DNA of 64,000 bases from Deltaproteobacteria bacterium (GTDB lineage Bacteria; Myxococcota_A; Polyangia; Haliangiales; Haliangiaceae), in assembly GCA_020630875.1 (NCBI GenBank), contig JAHDIH010000002.1:619102-683101 (forward strand), read 5' to 3'. Shown piece after piece: positions 33,451 through 41,999 of the stretch. Position 1 is the first letter of the stretch. Each line of letters starts with the position of its first letter. The position numbers were made by a program, and so were the translations under genes. The notes below the pieces were generated by a model, which did no database searches, was not told the DNA's origin, and saw only the letters and a program-made list of their open reading frames with translations.

Positions 33451-33720
33451 TCAGGAGTACTTCGCTTTTGTGGCAAGCCAATCAGCAATGCCAACGACGA
33501 CAAGCAAAAACACCAATATCGCCATTGCGAGAATCACAAAACTTTGGGTTTGCAAATTTTGCGGTGCGAATTTCAGGGCCAAGAAACAGATCCCCAAAAG
33601 TCCCATAATCACGATTCCTGTTGCACGCCGCTTTCTGGTTCTCCTCGAAGAAGGCGCTTTTAGTTCGCTCCAGGCCAGATAGAACGCAAAGAGCAATAGT
33701 GCGACTCCAACGATAATCAC
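33451..33720 (-). CDS. Small three-helix membrane protein, unknown
   Basis: 89 residues, GTG start. Three hydrophobic segments (about 1-18, 34-51 and 60-80) are separated by a very basic loop RRTRKRRATG, consistent with a small inner-membrane protein obeying the positive-inside rule. An opposite-strand frame of similar length is less protein-like. No family recognised. The ribosome site (GAGAGG overlapping the GTG) is not well placed, so the start may be further in. Confidence 0.5.
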   Translation of the reverse strand: MIIVGVALLLFAFYLAWSELKAPSSRRTRKRRATGIVIMGLLGICFLALKFAPQNLQTQSFVILAMAILVFLLVVVGIADWLATKAKYS

Positions 33721-33802
33721 CTCTCAATGGTAGGTCGAAATGGCTGAATTGCCTAGATTTCCAGCTCTTAATCTTATTCATATTCTTGAGAGAGTTCCTT
33801 CC

Positions 33803-33832
33803 TTGACGGGTCAATTGTGGCCAGGGTACAAG
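33803..33832 (+). promoter_or_regulatory. Probable promoter for the SCP2-CoA transferase genes
   Basis: TTGACG (33803-33808) and TACAAG (33827-33832) are 18 bases apart, about 40 bases before the SCP2 start. An AGGAG ribosome site follows at 33859-33863. Confidence 0.4.
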
Positions 33833-33872
33833 ATCAGTGGCCGGGTTTGCCGGTATTTAGGAGAAATAGAAA

Positions 33873-34223
33873 ATGGCTGAATTGCCCAAAGACGCAAAAG
33901 ATCTTTTTGACAACCACGTTCCAGAAGCACTGGAAAAATTCCCTGAAAAGGCAAAAGAAGTAAACGCAATTTACTGCTTTAAGATTTCTGGAGAAGGCGG
34001 CGGTACTTGGACTGTCGATCTCGCTTCCGATCCACCTGCCTGCAAAGAAGGCGATGCCGGAACTGCTCAATGCACTATCGAAGTGGAGCACGAGGATTTC
34101 AACACGATGCTAACGGATCCAACTGCAGGTATGCAGCTTTACTTCCAAGGTAAGTTGGTTGTTACTGGAGATCCAGTGTTAGCGACTCGACTGCAGCAGA
34201 TTATTGATCTGACACAAGCGTAG
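33873..34223 (+). CDS. SCP2 sterol-carrier-like lipid-binding protein
   Basis: 116 residues forming a single SCP2 domain: AIYCFKISGEGGGTWTVDL, CTIEVEHEDFNTMLTDPTAG and the end MQLYFQGKLVVTGDPVLATRL. SCP2 domains have a hydrophobic tunnel for acyl-CoA, fatty acids or sterols. AGGAG lies nine bases before the ATG. It precedes an acyl-CoA transferase/racemase gene by 10 bases, suggesting a joint role with CoA thioesters. Confidence 0.88.
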   Translation: MAELPKDAKDLFDNHVPEALEKFPEKAKEVNAIYCFKISGEGGGTWTVDLASDPPACKEGDAGTAQCTIEVEHEDFNTMLTDPTAGMQLYFQGKLVVTGDPVLATRLQQIIDLTQA

Positions 34224-34233
34224 ACGCATCGCG

Positions 34234-35331
34234 ATGCTCGCGAACGTGCTGAAAGGGATCAGGGTAGTTGACTTCAGTCGACTACTTCCTGGTCCCTATT
34301 TTACTTCCATTTTGGTCGACATGGGAGCCGATGTTCTTAAGATTGAGGATACTCTACGTGGTGATTACATGCGTGATCTGCCGCCGAGTGATGGGACCTT
34401 TGGCGCTCGCTTCACAGAACTCAATCGAGGTAAAAAATCGATTAGTCTAAATCTTAAGACACTTCAAGGCCAAGAAATAGCCCGCGCGCTTTGTGGCAAA
34501 GCAGACGTGGTAGTTGAGTCCTTTCGAAAAGGGGTAATGGAAAGACTGGGACTGCCTTTGCAAGCCATGCGCGAGAGCAACGATAAACTCATTACGTGCT
34601 CACTTGTCGGCTTTCCGTCCGATTCGACGTATGCATTGAAAGCCGGTCACGATGCAAACTACTTAGCACTAAGCGGAGTCCAATACGGAACTGGAGTTGG
34701 TGGACAGCTCTCCCTTCCTGCCATTCAGTTTGCGGATCTTGCTGGAGGTTCTATGTGGGCGCTTTCCTCTGTGCTAGGTGCGCTTTACGCACGAGAAGTC
34801 GATGGCAGCGGACGCCATCTTGAAATTGCTATGTCGCATGGGGTGTTCGCATTGGCATCTTGCGATCGGGTCGCAAAAGAGTACGGCGAAGTCGAGGGGC
34901 CGGGCAACGGACTATTATCTGGCGGCGTCGCAAACTATCAAATTTACGAAACTAAAGATGGCAGACATATTTCTGTTGCCGCACTCGAGCCCAAGTTTTG
35001 GCAGGCCGTGCGTTCCGTTGCGGAAGACTGTCAGCAAGACATCACGCCGGTGCCATCCAAAGAAGAGCTTACTAGATTCTTTCGTTCAAAATCTCTGGAC
35101 GAGTGGCGTCAGTTATTCGCATCCAAAGACGCCTGCGTCGAGCCGATTCTTAATTTCAAAGAAGCTGCAGCGCATCCAGCTAATTCCAAAGTGACGCGTA
35201 GTCCCATGGCTCCAGGAAATACGGAAAAGGCGCCTTGCAATGGGCAACACACCAGAGAAGTTCTTGAGAGTATGGGGTTTTCTTCGTTGCAGATCGACGA
35301 GTTTGTCGCGACCGGCGCAGTTGGTGAATAA
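34234..35331 (+). CDS. Class III CoA-transferase / alpha-methylacyl-CoA racemase family (CaiB/BaiF)
   Basis: 365 residues. N-terminal GIRVVDFSRLLPGPY, MGADVLKIED, NRGKKSISLNL and the catalytic Asp140 in GHDANYLALSGV are family hallmarks. Length and the Asp context fit the AMACR side (racemases near 360 residues) better than the 400-residue formyl-CoA type transferases. AMACR epimerises 2-methyl-branched acyl-CoAs; family III transferases move CoA between acids. The adjacent SCP2 gene fits branched-lipid or sterol side-chain metabolism. Confidence 0.8.
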   Translation: MLANVLKGIRVVDFSRLLPGPYFTSILVDMGADVLKIEDTLRGDYMRDLPPSDGTFGARFTELNRGKKSISLNLKTLQGQEIARALCGKADVVVESFRKGVMERLGLPLQAMRESNDKLITCSLVGFPSDSTYALKAGHDANYLALSGVQYGTGVGGQLSLPAIQFADLAGGSMWALSSVLGALYAREVDGSGRHLEIAMSHGVFALASCDRVAKEYGEVEGPGNGLLSGGVANYQIYETKDGRHISVAALEPKFWQAVRSVAEDCQQDITPVPSKEELTRFFRSKSLDEWRQLFASKDACVEPILNFKEAAAHPANSKVTRSPMAPGNTEKAPCNGQHTREVLESMGFSSLQIDEFVATGAVGE

Positions 35332-35366
35332 TTTGCAGGGTGAGCTTAGCCATGGCAAGCTAAAGC

Positions 35367-35879
35367 ATGCGTTTGTTATTGATTTCGTTGTTGCTTGTTT
35401 CGGCGTGCGGGAACAAGAGAAACCTCTCTACGATTAAGTCTTCTGAGAAACCAGCTGCTAAGGACGAAGCCAAGAGCAATACTGGAGACTCGAACGTTAC
35501 TAGTGAGCCCGTACCTGAAGAGGATGGCTATGGCAGTTATGAATCCACGGAGCAAATGGACCGGGAACTAAACACCATCTACTTCGAACACGATGCCACA
35601 GCACTCACGAAAGAAGCGAGAGACTTATTAAACGAAAACGCGGAATGGATGCGTAGCGATACGACGCGAACCATACGCATTGAAGGCCATACCGACGAAA
35701 GTGGCACCTCAGAGTACAACTTGGGTTTGGGGGAAAGACGAGCGCTTTCGGCCAAGGAATACATGGTTCGTTTAGGAATCGATGCCGGGCGAATTGAAGT
35801 AATTACTTATGGTGAAGAAAAGCCGGCTGGGACGGATCAAGATAAAAACCGTCGGTCAGTATTTCTTGCTACTAAGTAG
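35367..35879 (+). CDS. pal: Pal-like OmpA-domain lipoprotein
   Basis: 170 residues. Lipobox LLLVSAC gives an acylated Cys14. A charged linker follows, then the OmpA C-like peptidoglycan-binding domain (about 70-169) with NTIYFEHDATALT, IEGHTDESGT, and YGEEKPAG...NRRSVF. This is the Pal layout: lipid anchor in the outer membrane, domain bound to peptidoglycan. No tol genes are nearby. Confidence 0.85.
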   Translation: MRLLLISLLLVSACGNKRNLSTIKSSEKPAAKDEAKSNTGDSNVTSEPVPEEDGYGSYESTEQMDRELNTIYFEHDATALTKEARDLLNENAEWMRSDTTRTIRIEGHTDESGTSEYNLGLGERRALSAKEYMVRLGIDAGRIEVITYGEEKPAGTDQDKNRRSVFLATK

Positions 35880-36309
35880 TCCCGAATCGCACACTCCTCA
35901 TTCGCCGAGAGTAGCCGACTTAGTTTTCATTCGCTTGATTTAGCTTCGCAAAGCCGATATGCGATATTTTCTTGCTTAGAAGCCAGTGCTAAATTCTCTT
36001 TTGATTCGTGAGTTCCAAAGTTTCGGTTCACTTTTTGGGATGCCGCTATCGTTGATAGTCCTGTCCCACGAGCTACGTCCAGTGCTGCGTTAGCGTAGTA
36101 GGTTTGTATTGTATGAGTTTGTCGATAGCAATCTCGTGGTAAAATGGTTGGCCCATTTTATATGGTTTCGCTACGAACATTTGTGACAAAATACTTTTTC
36201 ATCGATTTCATTGGATGCTTACAGTTTGCAGTTGGTTTCAACAATTTCCCGTTGTCCAATTTTACTAATGAACTAAGTATCAGTTTCAATCCGATGTTAT
36301 TCTTGCATA
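35880..36309. other. Gene-poor 430-base stretch
   Basis: No convincing gene. It is AT-rich, especially in the last 150 bases, which probably contain the promoter of the following beta-barrel gene. On the minus strand one frame is open for 76 codons (36157 down to the stop at 35927) without a usable start near its beginning; its translation contains ALDVARGTGLSTIAASQKV and looks protein-like but matches nothing I know. It may be a gene relic or chance. Confidence 0.5.
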
Positions 36310-36903
36310 ATGAAAAACTTTCTTCTGGTGATCTTTTCTATGGCGATTACGATGAACGCATCCGCATCTCCTGAAGATTCATCGAGCGTCATCACAGAGA
36401 GGGAAGATACCGACTTGTTGATAGGTATAGATTTGGGAAGTGGTGCTTTCCAATCTTTAGGGGGTGATATGTACTTTGGCGTCAACACCGGAAAGATGCT
36501 CACACAAAAAAACGCCTGGACGCTTGGGGTTGCATACCATATGCGACAACATCGGTATTTCAGCGACAATCCCATGGAAGCGTTGTTTCGGATCGATGGA
36601 GGTATTCAGGCTTGGTTTGGCGGACGATTTTGGGCCCGAACAAGTTTGGGAGTAGCAGCCGGAGGTTTGCTCGTTGATGACTCTGCTTATCAAGCTCAAT
36701 CTATTAGCGATGGCGTGTCTAGACCTTCGGTGTACCTTTTTCCAACGTGGGGAACTACTCTTGGTTACTACCTGTATCGGATGGACGAACGTTTTAGCGA
36801 AGTTAGTAGACAAGGTATTGTAAAACGCAGCGGTGTTCTCGGTTTTGTTCGCGCAGGTACAGGTTTCGCGCCAGGAAAACCCCACACCGTACGTTCAGGC
36901 TAG
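36310..36903 (+). CDS. Small secreted outer-membrane beta-barrel-like protein
   Basis: 197 residues. Signal peptide KNFLLVIFSMAITMNASA with cleavage near residue 20, then alternating polar/hydrophobic strands rich in Gly and aromatic residues (LLIGIDLGSGAF, WTLGVAYHMRQHRYF, WARTSLGVAAGGLLV, WGTTLGYYLYRM). This is typical of small outer-membrane barrels. There is no C-terminal aromatic. No family assigned. A strong hairpin follows 60 bases downstream. Confidence 0.6.
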   Translation: MKNFLLVIFSMAITMNASASPEDSSSVITEREDTDLLIGIDLGSGAFQSLGGDMYFGVNTGKMLTQKNAWTLGVAYHMRQHRYFSDNPMEALFRIDGGIQAWFGGRFWARTSLGVAAGGLLVDDSAYQAQSISDGVSRPSVYLFPTWGTTLGYYLYRMDERFSEVSRQGIVKRSGVLGFVRAGTGFAPGKPHTVRSG

Positions 36904-36963
36904 ATTATTTTTGGGATAGGCTTGCACAGCCATTAACTAGTTTTACTATTTGACAGTCATTGT

Positions 36964-36994
36964 CCAAAGAGGAAGGTGAGACCTTCCTCTTTGG
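36964..36994. terminator. Strong hairpin between convergent genes
   Basis: A perfect 14-base stem (36964-36977 with 36981-36994, CCAAAGAGGAAGGT and its complement) with loop GAG lies between the convergent beta-barrel gene and hsp20. No T-run follows on either strand, so it is not a textbook intrinsic terminator, but position and stability suggest a shared bidirectional terminator or 3' stabiliser. Confidence 0.65.
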
Positions 36995-37013
36995 CGACTA
37001 TAACCTGTTAGTT

Positions 37014-37439
37014 CTAGTCGATTCCAATTTCGATGGCTACTGAGGTTTTCTTTTTGGGAATCGTTACAGTCAGTACTCCGTTGGAAAGCGAAGCTTTGAC
37101 CTCACTAGCATCTCCTGGAATTTTTAGATGGATCGTTTTGGAGAAGGTTCCGTAAAATCTTTCAGCATGCTTTAGTTTTGTGCCCTCTTCAAGGGAGATT
37201 TTCTCTCGCTCTCCAGAGATGACCAACTTGGTACCTTCTAACTTGATCGAAATTTCTTCTTTGGTGACTCCGGGAATGTCGGCGATTACTGTGTATTGGC
37301 TGTCACTTTCGTGGACTTCGAATGCCGGAGAAAAGGACGTTCCTTTGGGGGCTAGTCTGATTTCTTCAAACGGATCAAATCCAAATAAACTCCTTAGAGC
37401 AGGGGACAATGGGTGAGTTTCTGTTTTTATCAACGTCAT
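37014..37439 (-). CDS. Hsp20 / alpha-crystallin small heat-shock protein
   Basis: 141 residues. The alpha-crystallin domain covers about 38-130: FEVHESDSQYTVIADIPGVTKEEI, then ERFYGTFSKTIHLKIPGD and the conserved LSNGVLTVTIPK. These ATP-independent chaperones hold unfolding proteins. The C-terminal tail is short, and the usual IXI motif appears as IEIGID. It stands alone between a hairpin and arsM. Confidence 0.9.
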   Translation of the reverse strand: MTLIKTETHPLSPALRSLFGFDPFEEIRLAPKGTSFSPAFEVHESDSQYTVIADIPGVTKEEISIKLEGTKLVISGEREKISLEEGTKLKHAERFYGTFSKTIHLKIPGDASEVKASLSNGVLTVTIPKKKTSVAIEIGID

Positions 37440-37502
37440 GAAAGCAAACTAAACAGTCTGCTAACTAAAACAAGCCCTTGACAGTAACGGATTATTGGTT
37501 AG

Positions 37503-38576
37503 CTAGCAGCAACTTCCGCCAGTTGCAGCGACAGCCGACGCGTTATCGCTAGCGGCGGTGGTCGGGTTACAAGGAAACTCACCAAAGTGGGTCTCAGTGT
37601 CGCCGTCAACTCTAAAGTGCTTGGCGAATCTTGTACTCGCTAACATCTGCGCTGTATTTCTACAAACTCGCTCTGGTCGTTTGATCTCAAAGGCATGCTT
37701 ATCGTCAAGCCAAAAAAGTGATTCGGCGCCTTCTATTCCGCCCAGGTAGGTCGCACTCTGTCCGTAATCTTCGCATTGCGGGTCGAGCTCCGGAAGCTTA
37801 AAGAGTCGGTACGTCACTGAAACGAACTTGGCCGAACCTACCTTTTGCGCAATGGTTTTACTCAACTCTATGGGCGATGTCGAAACGACTCGAGGATCGC
37901 GAAAACCGACGTCTTTGGCCATGGCAACAAAGTCGTTTTGATAGAGTGCCCCGCCCAAACACTCCGCATACAGTACAGGATCCGTCGCTACGTCTTCTGG
38001 TAAACGACGGTCGACAAAGACGTCGCTAACGTAGAACTCTCCACCGACCTTGAGAGCTCGCCATACCTCTGCGAGTACCAAGTCCTTTCTGGGGCTCAAG
38101 TTAACCACGCAGTTCGAAACAATTACATCAAGGCTATCATTCTCCAGCCCTATGGATTTCAAGTCTTCGATATAGCCTTTATGAAAGGTCGTATTGGGGG
38201 TGGAGTAACCAAACTTTTCAGCGTGCCATTCGGAGGTGTTTCTAGCAACCTCAAGTTGTTCGTCGGTCATATCAACGCCGTGCACGTGGCCACTCTCTCC
38301 AACCAGTTGAGCGATCACATAAGCATCACGACCTGTTCCACAGCCTAGGTCGGCAACGGTTGCCCCGGCTAGGCCATGCGGTATGGGAAAACCACAACCG
38401 TAAAAACGATTAGAAACCTCTTCGTTTACGTTGATCAGTTTCTCAGCAATCCACACCGGTGGCGCGCCACTTGCGCAACAGGCATTGGTTAGTAAATCTT
38501 CGCTAGAGGCCAACTGCTTGCCGTAGTATTCAGTAACAAACTGTTGCAAATCGCTCTTACCTTGCGCCGGATTCAT
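37503..38576 (-). CDS. arsM: Arsenite S-adenosylmethionine methyltransferase
   Basis: 357 residues. SAM motif VADLGCGTGRDAYV (about 74-87), VDMTDEQLEVAR, and SNCVVNLSPRKD. Arsenite-binding cysteines correspond to Cys33/34, Cys61, Cys156 and Cys206; the spacings of 28 and 50 residues match Cys44-Cys72 and Cys174-Cys224 of characterised ArsM. The C-terminal region with CEDYGQSATYLGG is also typical. It methylates As(III) to volatile or less retained species. The protein ends GGSCC, a terminal Cys pair like those in the arsR-like gene 18 kb away. No other ars gene adjoins it. Confidence 0.92.
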   Translation of the reverse strand: MNPAQGKSDLQQFVTEYYGKQLASSEDLLTNACCASGAPPVWIAEKLINVNEEVSNRFYGCGFPIPHGLAGATVADLGCGTGRDAYVIAQLVGESGHVHGVDMTDEQLEVARNTSEWHAEKFGYSTPNTTFHKGYIEDLKSIGLENDSLDVIVSNCVVNLSPRKDLVLAEVWRALKVGGEFYVSDVFVDRRLPEDVATDPVLYAECLGGALYQNDFVAMAKDVGFRDPRVVSTSPIELSKTIAQKVGSAKFVSVTYRLFKLPELDPQCEDYGQSATYLGGIEGAESLFWLDDKHAFEIKRPERVCRNTAQMLASTRFAKHFRVDGDTETHFGEFPCNPTTAASDNASAVAATGGSCC

Positions 38577-38751
38577 GGCCGGAGGATGTCATAGTTAGTA
38601 AATAAGGTCACCGCTCTGTTCAGGACTCTTTTGGGTCAATGCACCTACTTGGCGTGAATCCCCTTCGCCTGCTCGTTTTGGTCTGTCCACTTGTACGGTG
38701 GTGTAACGAGTTCGCTTCCGAGTGGTCTTAGAATCTTCTATAAGGCGCTTT

Positions 38752-39324
38752 ATGAAGAAGATTTTTATCGTTCCAGCATTGGCTGTTCTCTTTCTGGGCT
38801 TTGCGTCTGGTTGTGGTTCCGATGGTGGCAGTCAGTGCTCTGATTGCATCAAGTCCTGCCGCTCAGTGTGCAAGAGCGATGATCAGCAGTGTTTGGGCTT
38901 GGTAAGCTGCGCTGCCGACTGCTCTCCTACCGATCTGGAATGTTTTAGAGACTGTGGTGCGCGATTCCCTAGTTCTCCTGATGCCGGTAAGGTAGAAAAT
39001 TGCATCCAAGTGGCGTGTGACGATCAGTGTACTGCTGAGGTTGAAGCCGATGAAAACGACACTAAATACAACGAATGCCAACTTTGGCAGACATTCTGTC
39101 AATTAGCCGAAAGGTGCGACTATGTTGAAGGGGTGGTTATTTTTGACGGCGCTGACGGTCAGGTGGTTTACGAAACCGCACAAGAGTGTGCGACCCAGAT
39201 TTTCACGGACTGTACGACCACTGTTGAGCAGAGCTGCGTTGACATTGTTCAAGATCCCGCAAACATTGTTTGCGGCGAGTTCGGCTATGAAATTCCAGTG
39301 CAGTGTAGGGGCTACATTTTTTAG
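38752..39324 (+). CDS. Cysteine-rich lipoprotein, unknown
   Basis: About 190 residues from ATG 38752 (MKKIF start; an upstream in-frame start at 38722 is unlikely). Signal peptide with lipobox GFASGC. The mature part holds about 18 cysteines in CxxC and CxxxC spacing (CSDCIKSCRSVC, CAADC, CFRDCG, CDDQC), implying several disulfides or metal sites in the envelope. It resembles Cys-rich lipoproteins common in Myxococcota; no function known. Confidence 0.7.
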   Translation: MKKIFIVPALAVLFLGFASGCGSDGGSQCSDCIKSCRSVCKSDDQQCLGLVSCAADCSPTDLECFRDCGARFPSSPDAGKVENCIQVACDDQCTAEVEADENDTKYNECQLWQTFCQLAERCDYVEGVVIFDGADGQVVYETAQECATQIFTDCTTTVEQSCVDIVQDPANIVCGEFGYEIPVQCRGYIF

Positions 39325-39381
39325 CATCCCGAAGGACCCATATATCTCCACCTGGTGGCGTGCACATGATAAACCTAGGTC

Positions 39382-40083
39382 ATGGCTGAAACTGACTACG
39401 AGCGCTACATCCGTACGGATCAACTGTTGTCGCTCCAGAAACATCCAGGAGAACTAAGCTGCCCGGATGAACTACAATTTCAGATGGTACATCAGGTGGC
39501 AGAACTCTGGATGAAACTCGTAGCTGCAGAGCTTACAAGATTCGTGTCAGCGATGGAGTCAGATGAACCTCAACAAGGACTTGCGCTGCTTCATCGAACA
39601 GCGAAGATCCAAAGGCTGCTACTTAGTCAAATGGATTTACTCGACACTATGTCTCCGGCGGATTATTTGACGGTGCGAACGGGACTTGGAAATGGCAGTG
39701 GCCAAGAGTCTCCTGGCTTTAGAACTTTATTGAAGATGCCAGGGGACCTAGTGTGGCCTGCATTTGCATCGTTTTTAGAACGAAGTGGGATTGACCTCAC
39801 CGACCTTTATCGCAAGCCTGAATCTAATCCTCTTGTTTTTCAACTAGCTGAGGGACTTACTGATTACGATCAGCTGCTTCAACTATGGCGGCAGAGGCAT
39901 CTGATGTTGGTCTACCGAATTATCGGAGCGGGCACACCATCTCTTAAAGGAAAACCATCCGAACTTTTGGCCAAAGGTATGAAGCAACGATTCTTTCCGG
40001 CGTTATGGAATGTCCGGGATGCTGTGTTTGCAGAGTGGACTGCGGAGATGGAGCGGAATAAAAAAGATACGGGTTACCACTGA
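39382..40083 (+). CDS. Tryptophan 2,3-dioxygenase family haem protein
   Basis: 233 residues, all-helical. FQMVHQVAELWMKLVAAE matches the distal-pocket helix of bacterial TDO (His37 equals His55 of Xanthomonas TDO), GSGQESPGFR is conserved, and WRQRHLMLVYRIIG carries the expected haem ligand His173. However, the GTGGS substrate loop that normally follows is replaced by GAGTPSLKGK. It may therefore be a true TDO giving N-formylkynurenine or a relative using another indole or aromatic substrate. No other kynurenine gene is nearby. It is followed by ygiQ after five bases. Confidence 0.78.
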   Translation: MAETDYERYIRTDQLLSLQKHPGELSCPDELQFQMVHQVAELWMKLVAAELTRFVSAMESDEPQQGLALLHRTAKIQRLLLSQMDLLDTMSPADYLTVRTGLGNGSGQESPGFRTLLKMPGDLVWPAFASFLERSGIDLTDLYRKPESNPLVFQLAEGLTDYDQLLQLWRQRHLMLVYRIIGAGTPSLKGKPSELLAKGMKQRFFPALWNVRDAVFAEWTAEMERNKKDTGYH

Positions 40084-40088
40084 AAGAT

Positions 40089-41999
40089 ATGACTAGTCAT
40101 CTGCCAATGACCGCAGCCGAAATGGCGAGTAGGGGATGGAAAAGTGTTGACGTCGTTTTCGTGACTGGCGACGCTTACATCGATCATCCTAGCTTTGCTA
40201 TGGCGCTGTTGGGACGACTGCTCGAAGCCGAGGGGTACTCTGTGGCGATTCTTTCTCAACCAAGCTGGCACAATGCCGAGTCTTGGAAACGCTTTGGAAA
40301 ACCGAATCTTTGTTTTGCTATCAGCGCTGGCAATATGGATTCGATGATAAATCACTATACTGCAGCAAAAAAGGTTCGCAATGATGACGCCTACAGTCCT
40401 GCGGGGGAAATCGGATTGCGTCCGGATCGGGCTACTCTTTCATACTGTCAGCGAGCTCGAGAAGCGTATCCCGACGTTCCGATAATTGCTGGAGGCGTTG
40501 AAGCCAGTCTGAGGCGGTTTGCGCACTACGATTATTGGTCCGATAAAGTTCGTCGTTCGATTGTTTTTGACGCTAAGGCCGACTTGGTGGTCTATGGAAT
40601 GGGGGAAAACCCAATCCTTGAAATACTTAAGCGTTTAAAGCGCGGACAAAGCATTGAACAGTGCAGAGATATTCGTGCAACAGCGTATCGACTCGGTAAG
40701 AAAGATGCCGCAGCGTTCTCAGAAGCTTCTGTAGGTCGAAAAGATATTATCGATGTTGGAAGCTACGAGTTAGTAAAAGACAGCCCAGAAGCTTTCGCCG
40801 AAATGACTCGGCTCATCCACCGCGAAACCAATCCTTACAACGCCAAAACTCTCGTACAAAGTCACGGAGAGCAGCTATTGGTGGTCAATCCTCCTTCAAT
40901 TCCATTAACTGAAAAACAGATGGATCGAGTTTATGGCTTGCCCTACAGTCGCAAACCCCATCCGCACTATGGTGGCAAAAAGATTCCTGCGTTTGATGTA
41001 ATTAAGACCTCCGTGCAAATTATGCGCGGCTGTTTTGGAGGATGTACGTTTTGCTCTATCACCGCTCATGAGGGACGGATCATTCAATCGAGATCTGCAA
41101 AGTCTATTCAAGATGAAGTGGATCGAATGGCGGAGGACCCAGATTTTAAAGGAGTGATTAGTGATATTGGTGGTCCCACCGCAAACATGTATAAAATGAA
41201 TTGCAGTAAGCCCGCAGTGAGGGACGTATGTAAACGCCTTAGCTGCGTACATCCGAAAATCTGTAAGCTTCTTGATACGGACCACACTCCAGTGCTCGAA
41301 GTGCTTAGGACGGTAAGAAAAAGAAAGGGTGTTAAAAAGGCTTTGGTTGCATCAGGGATTCGTATGGATTTGGCCAATCGTAGTCCTACGTACATCAAGG
41401 AAATGGCTCAGCATCATACTGGGGGGCTTTTGAAGGTCGCACCGGAGCATGCAGATCCTGAAGTTTTAGAACTGATGAAAAAGCCAGGGGTGGAAGGATT
41501 TGAAAAGTTTACAGAACAATTCAGAAGCGCTTCAGCCTCATGCGGAAAGAATCAAGGAATTGTTCCGTACTTCATTGCGGCTCATCCGGGGTCGACCGTA
41601 AAGTCAATGATTACACTAGCTGTGTTCTTGAAACGTACGGGAATGCGCCCCGATAAAGTACAAGACTTTATTCCCGGGCCGATGGATATCGCAACTTGTA
41701 TGTTCCACACAGGTATCGATCCAATGACCAAGAAGAAGATCCATGTCGCACGCTCTGAAAAAGAAAGACGCATGCAGCGGGCGCTTCTGCAATATTGGAA
41801 ACCCAATAACCATGCCACGGTTCTCGCTGCTTTGCGGCAAGAAGGACGGGAAGACTTAATTGGCAGGCAAGCTCACTGTTTGGTGCCTCACCGCGTATCT
41901 AAGCGTCTTCCGGTAGCTAGGGGCGGAGCCGGCGAAAAGAATACCACCGGCTATCGGCAAGGTCGCTCCGGTGCCAATCGAAAAAAGAAAAAGCGTTAG
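40089..41999 (+). CDS. ygiQ: YgiQ-family radical SAM protein
   Basis: 636 residues, standard for the family. An N-terminal UPF0313 domain (GDAYIDHPSFAMALLGRLLE) precedes the radical SAM core with Cys315, 319 and 322 in CFGGCTFC. C-terminal KPNNHATVLAALRQEGREDLIG and a basic tail follow. The reaction is unknown; the [4Fe-4S] cluster cleaves SAM to a 5'-deoxyadenosyl radical. Its last four bases overlap the convergent pseudouridine synthase gene. Confidence 0.92.
   Translation: MTSHLPMTAAEMASRGWKSVDVVFVTGDAYIDHPSFAMALLGRLLEAEGYSVAILSQPSWHNAESWKRFGKPNLCFAISAGNMDSMINHYTAAKKVRNDDAYSPAGEIGLRPDRATLSYCQRAREAYPDVPIIAGGVEASLRRFAHYDYWSDKVRRSIVFDAKADLVVYGMGENPILEILKRLKRGQSIEQCRDIRATAYRLGKKDAAAFSEASVGRKDIIDVGSYELVKDSPEAFAEMTRLIHRETNPYNAKTLVQSHGEQLLVVNPPSIPLTEKQMDRVYGLPYSRKPHPHYGGKKIPAFDVIKTSVQIMRGCFGGCTFCSITAHEGRIIQSRSAKSIQDEVDRMAEDPDFKGVISDIGGPTANMYKMNCSKPAVRDVCKRLSCVHPKICKLLDTDHTPVLEVLRTVRKRKGVKKALVASGIRMDLANRSPTYIKEMAQHHTGGLLKVAPEHADPEVLELMKKPGVEGFEKFTEQFRSASASCGKNQGIVPYFIAAHPGSTVKSMITLAVFLKRTGMRPDKVQDFIPGPMDIATCMFHTGIDPMTKKKIHVARSEKERRMQRALLQYWKPNNHATVLAALRQEGREDLIGRQAHCLVPHRVSKRLPVARGGAGEKNTTGYRQGRSGANRKKKKR

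Noticed and set aside
33386..33682. 98-codon plus-strand frame opposite the small membrane protein gene
   Set aside because: The minus-strand frame gives a coherent three-helix protein with a basic loop; the plus frame does not.
36144..36374. 76-codon plus-strand frame before the small beta-barrel gene
   Set aside because: It overlaps the better-supported gene at 36310, has no signal or family features, and its composition reflects AT-rich non-coding DNA.
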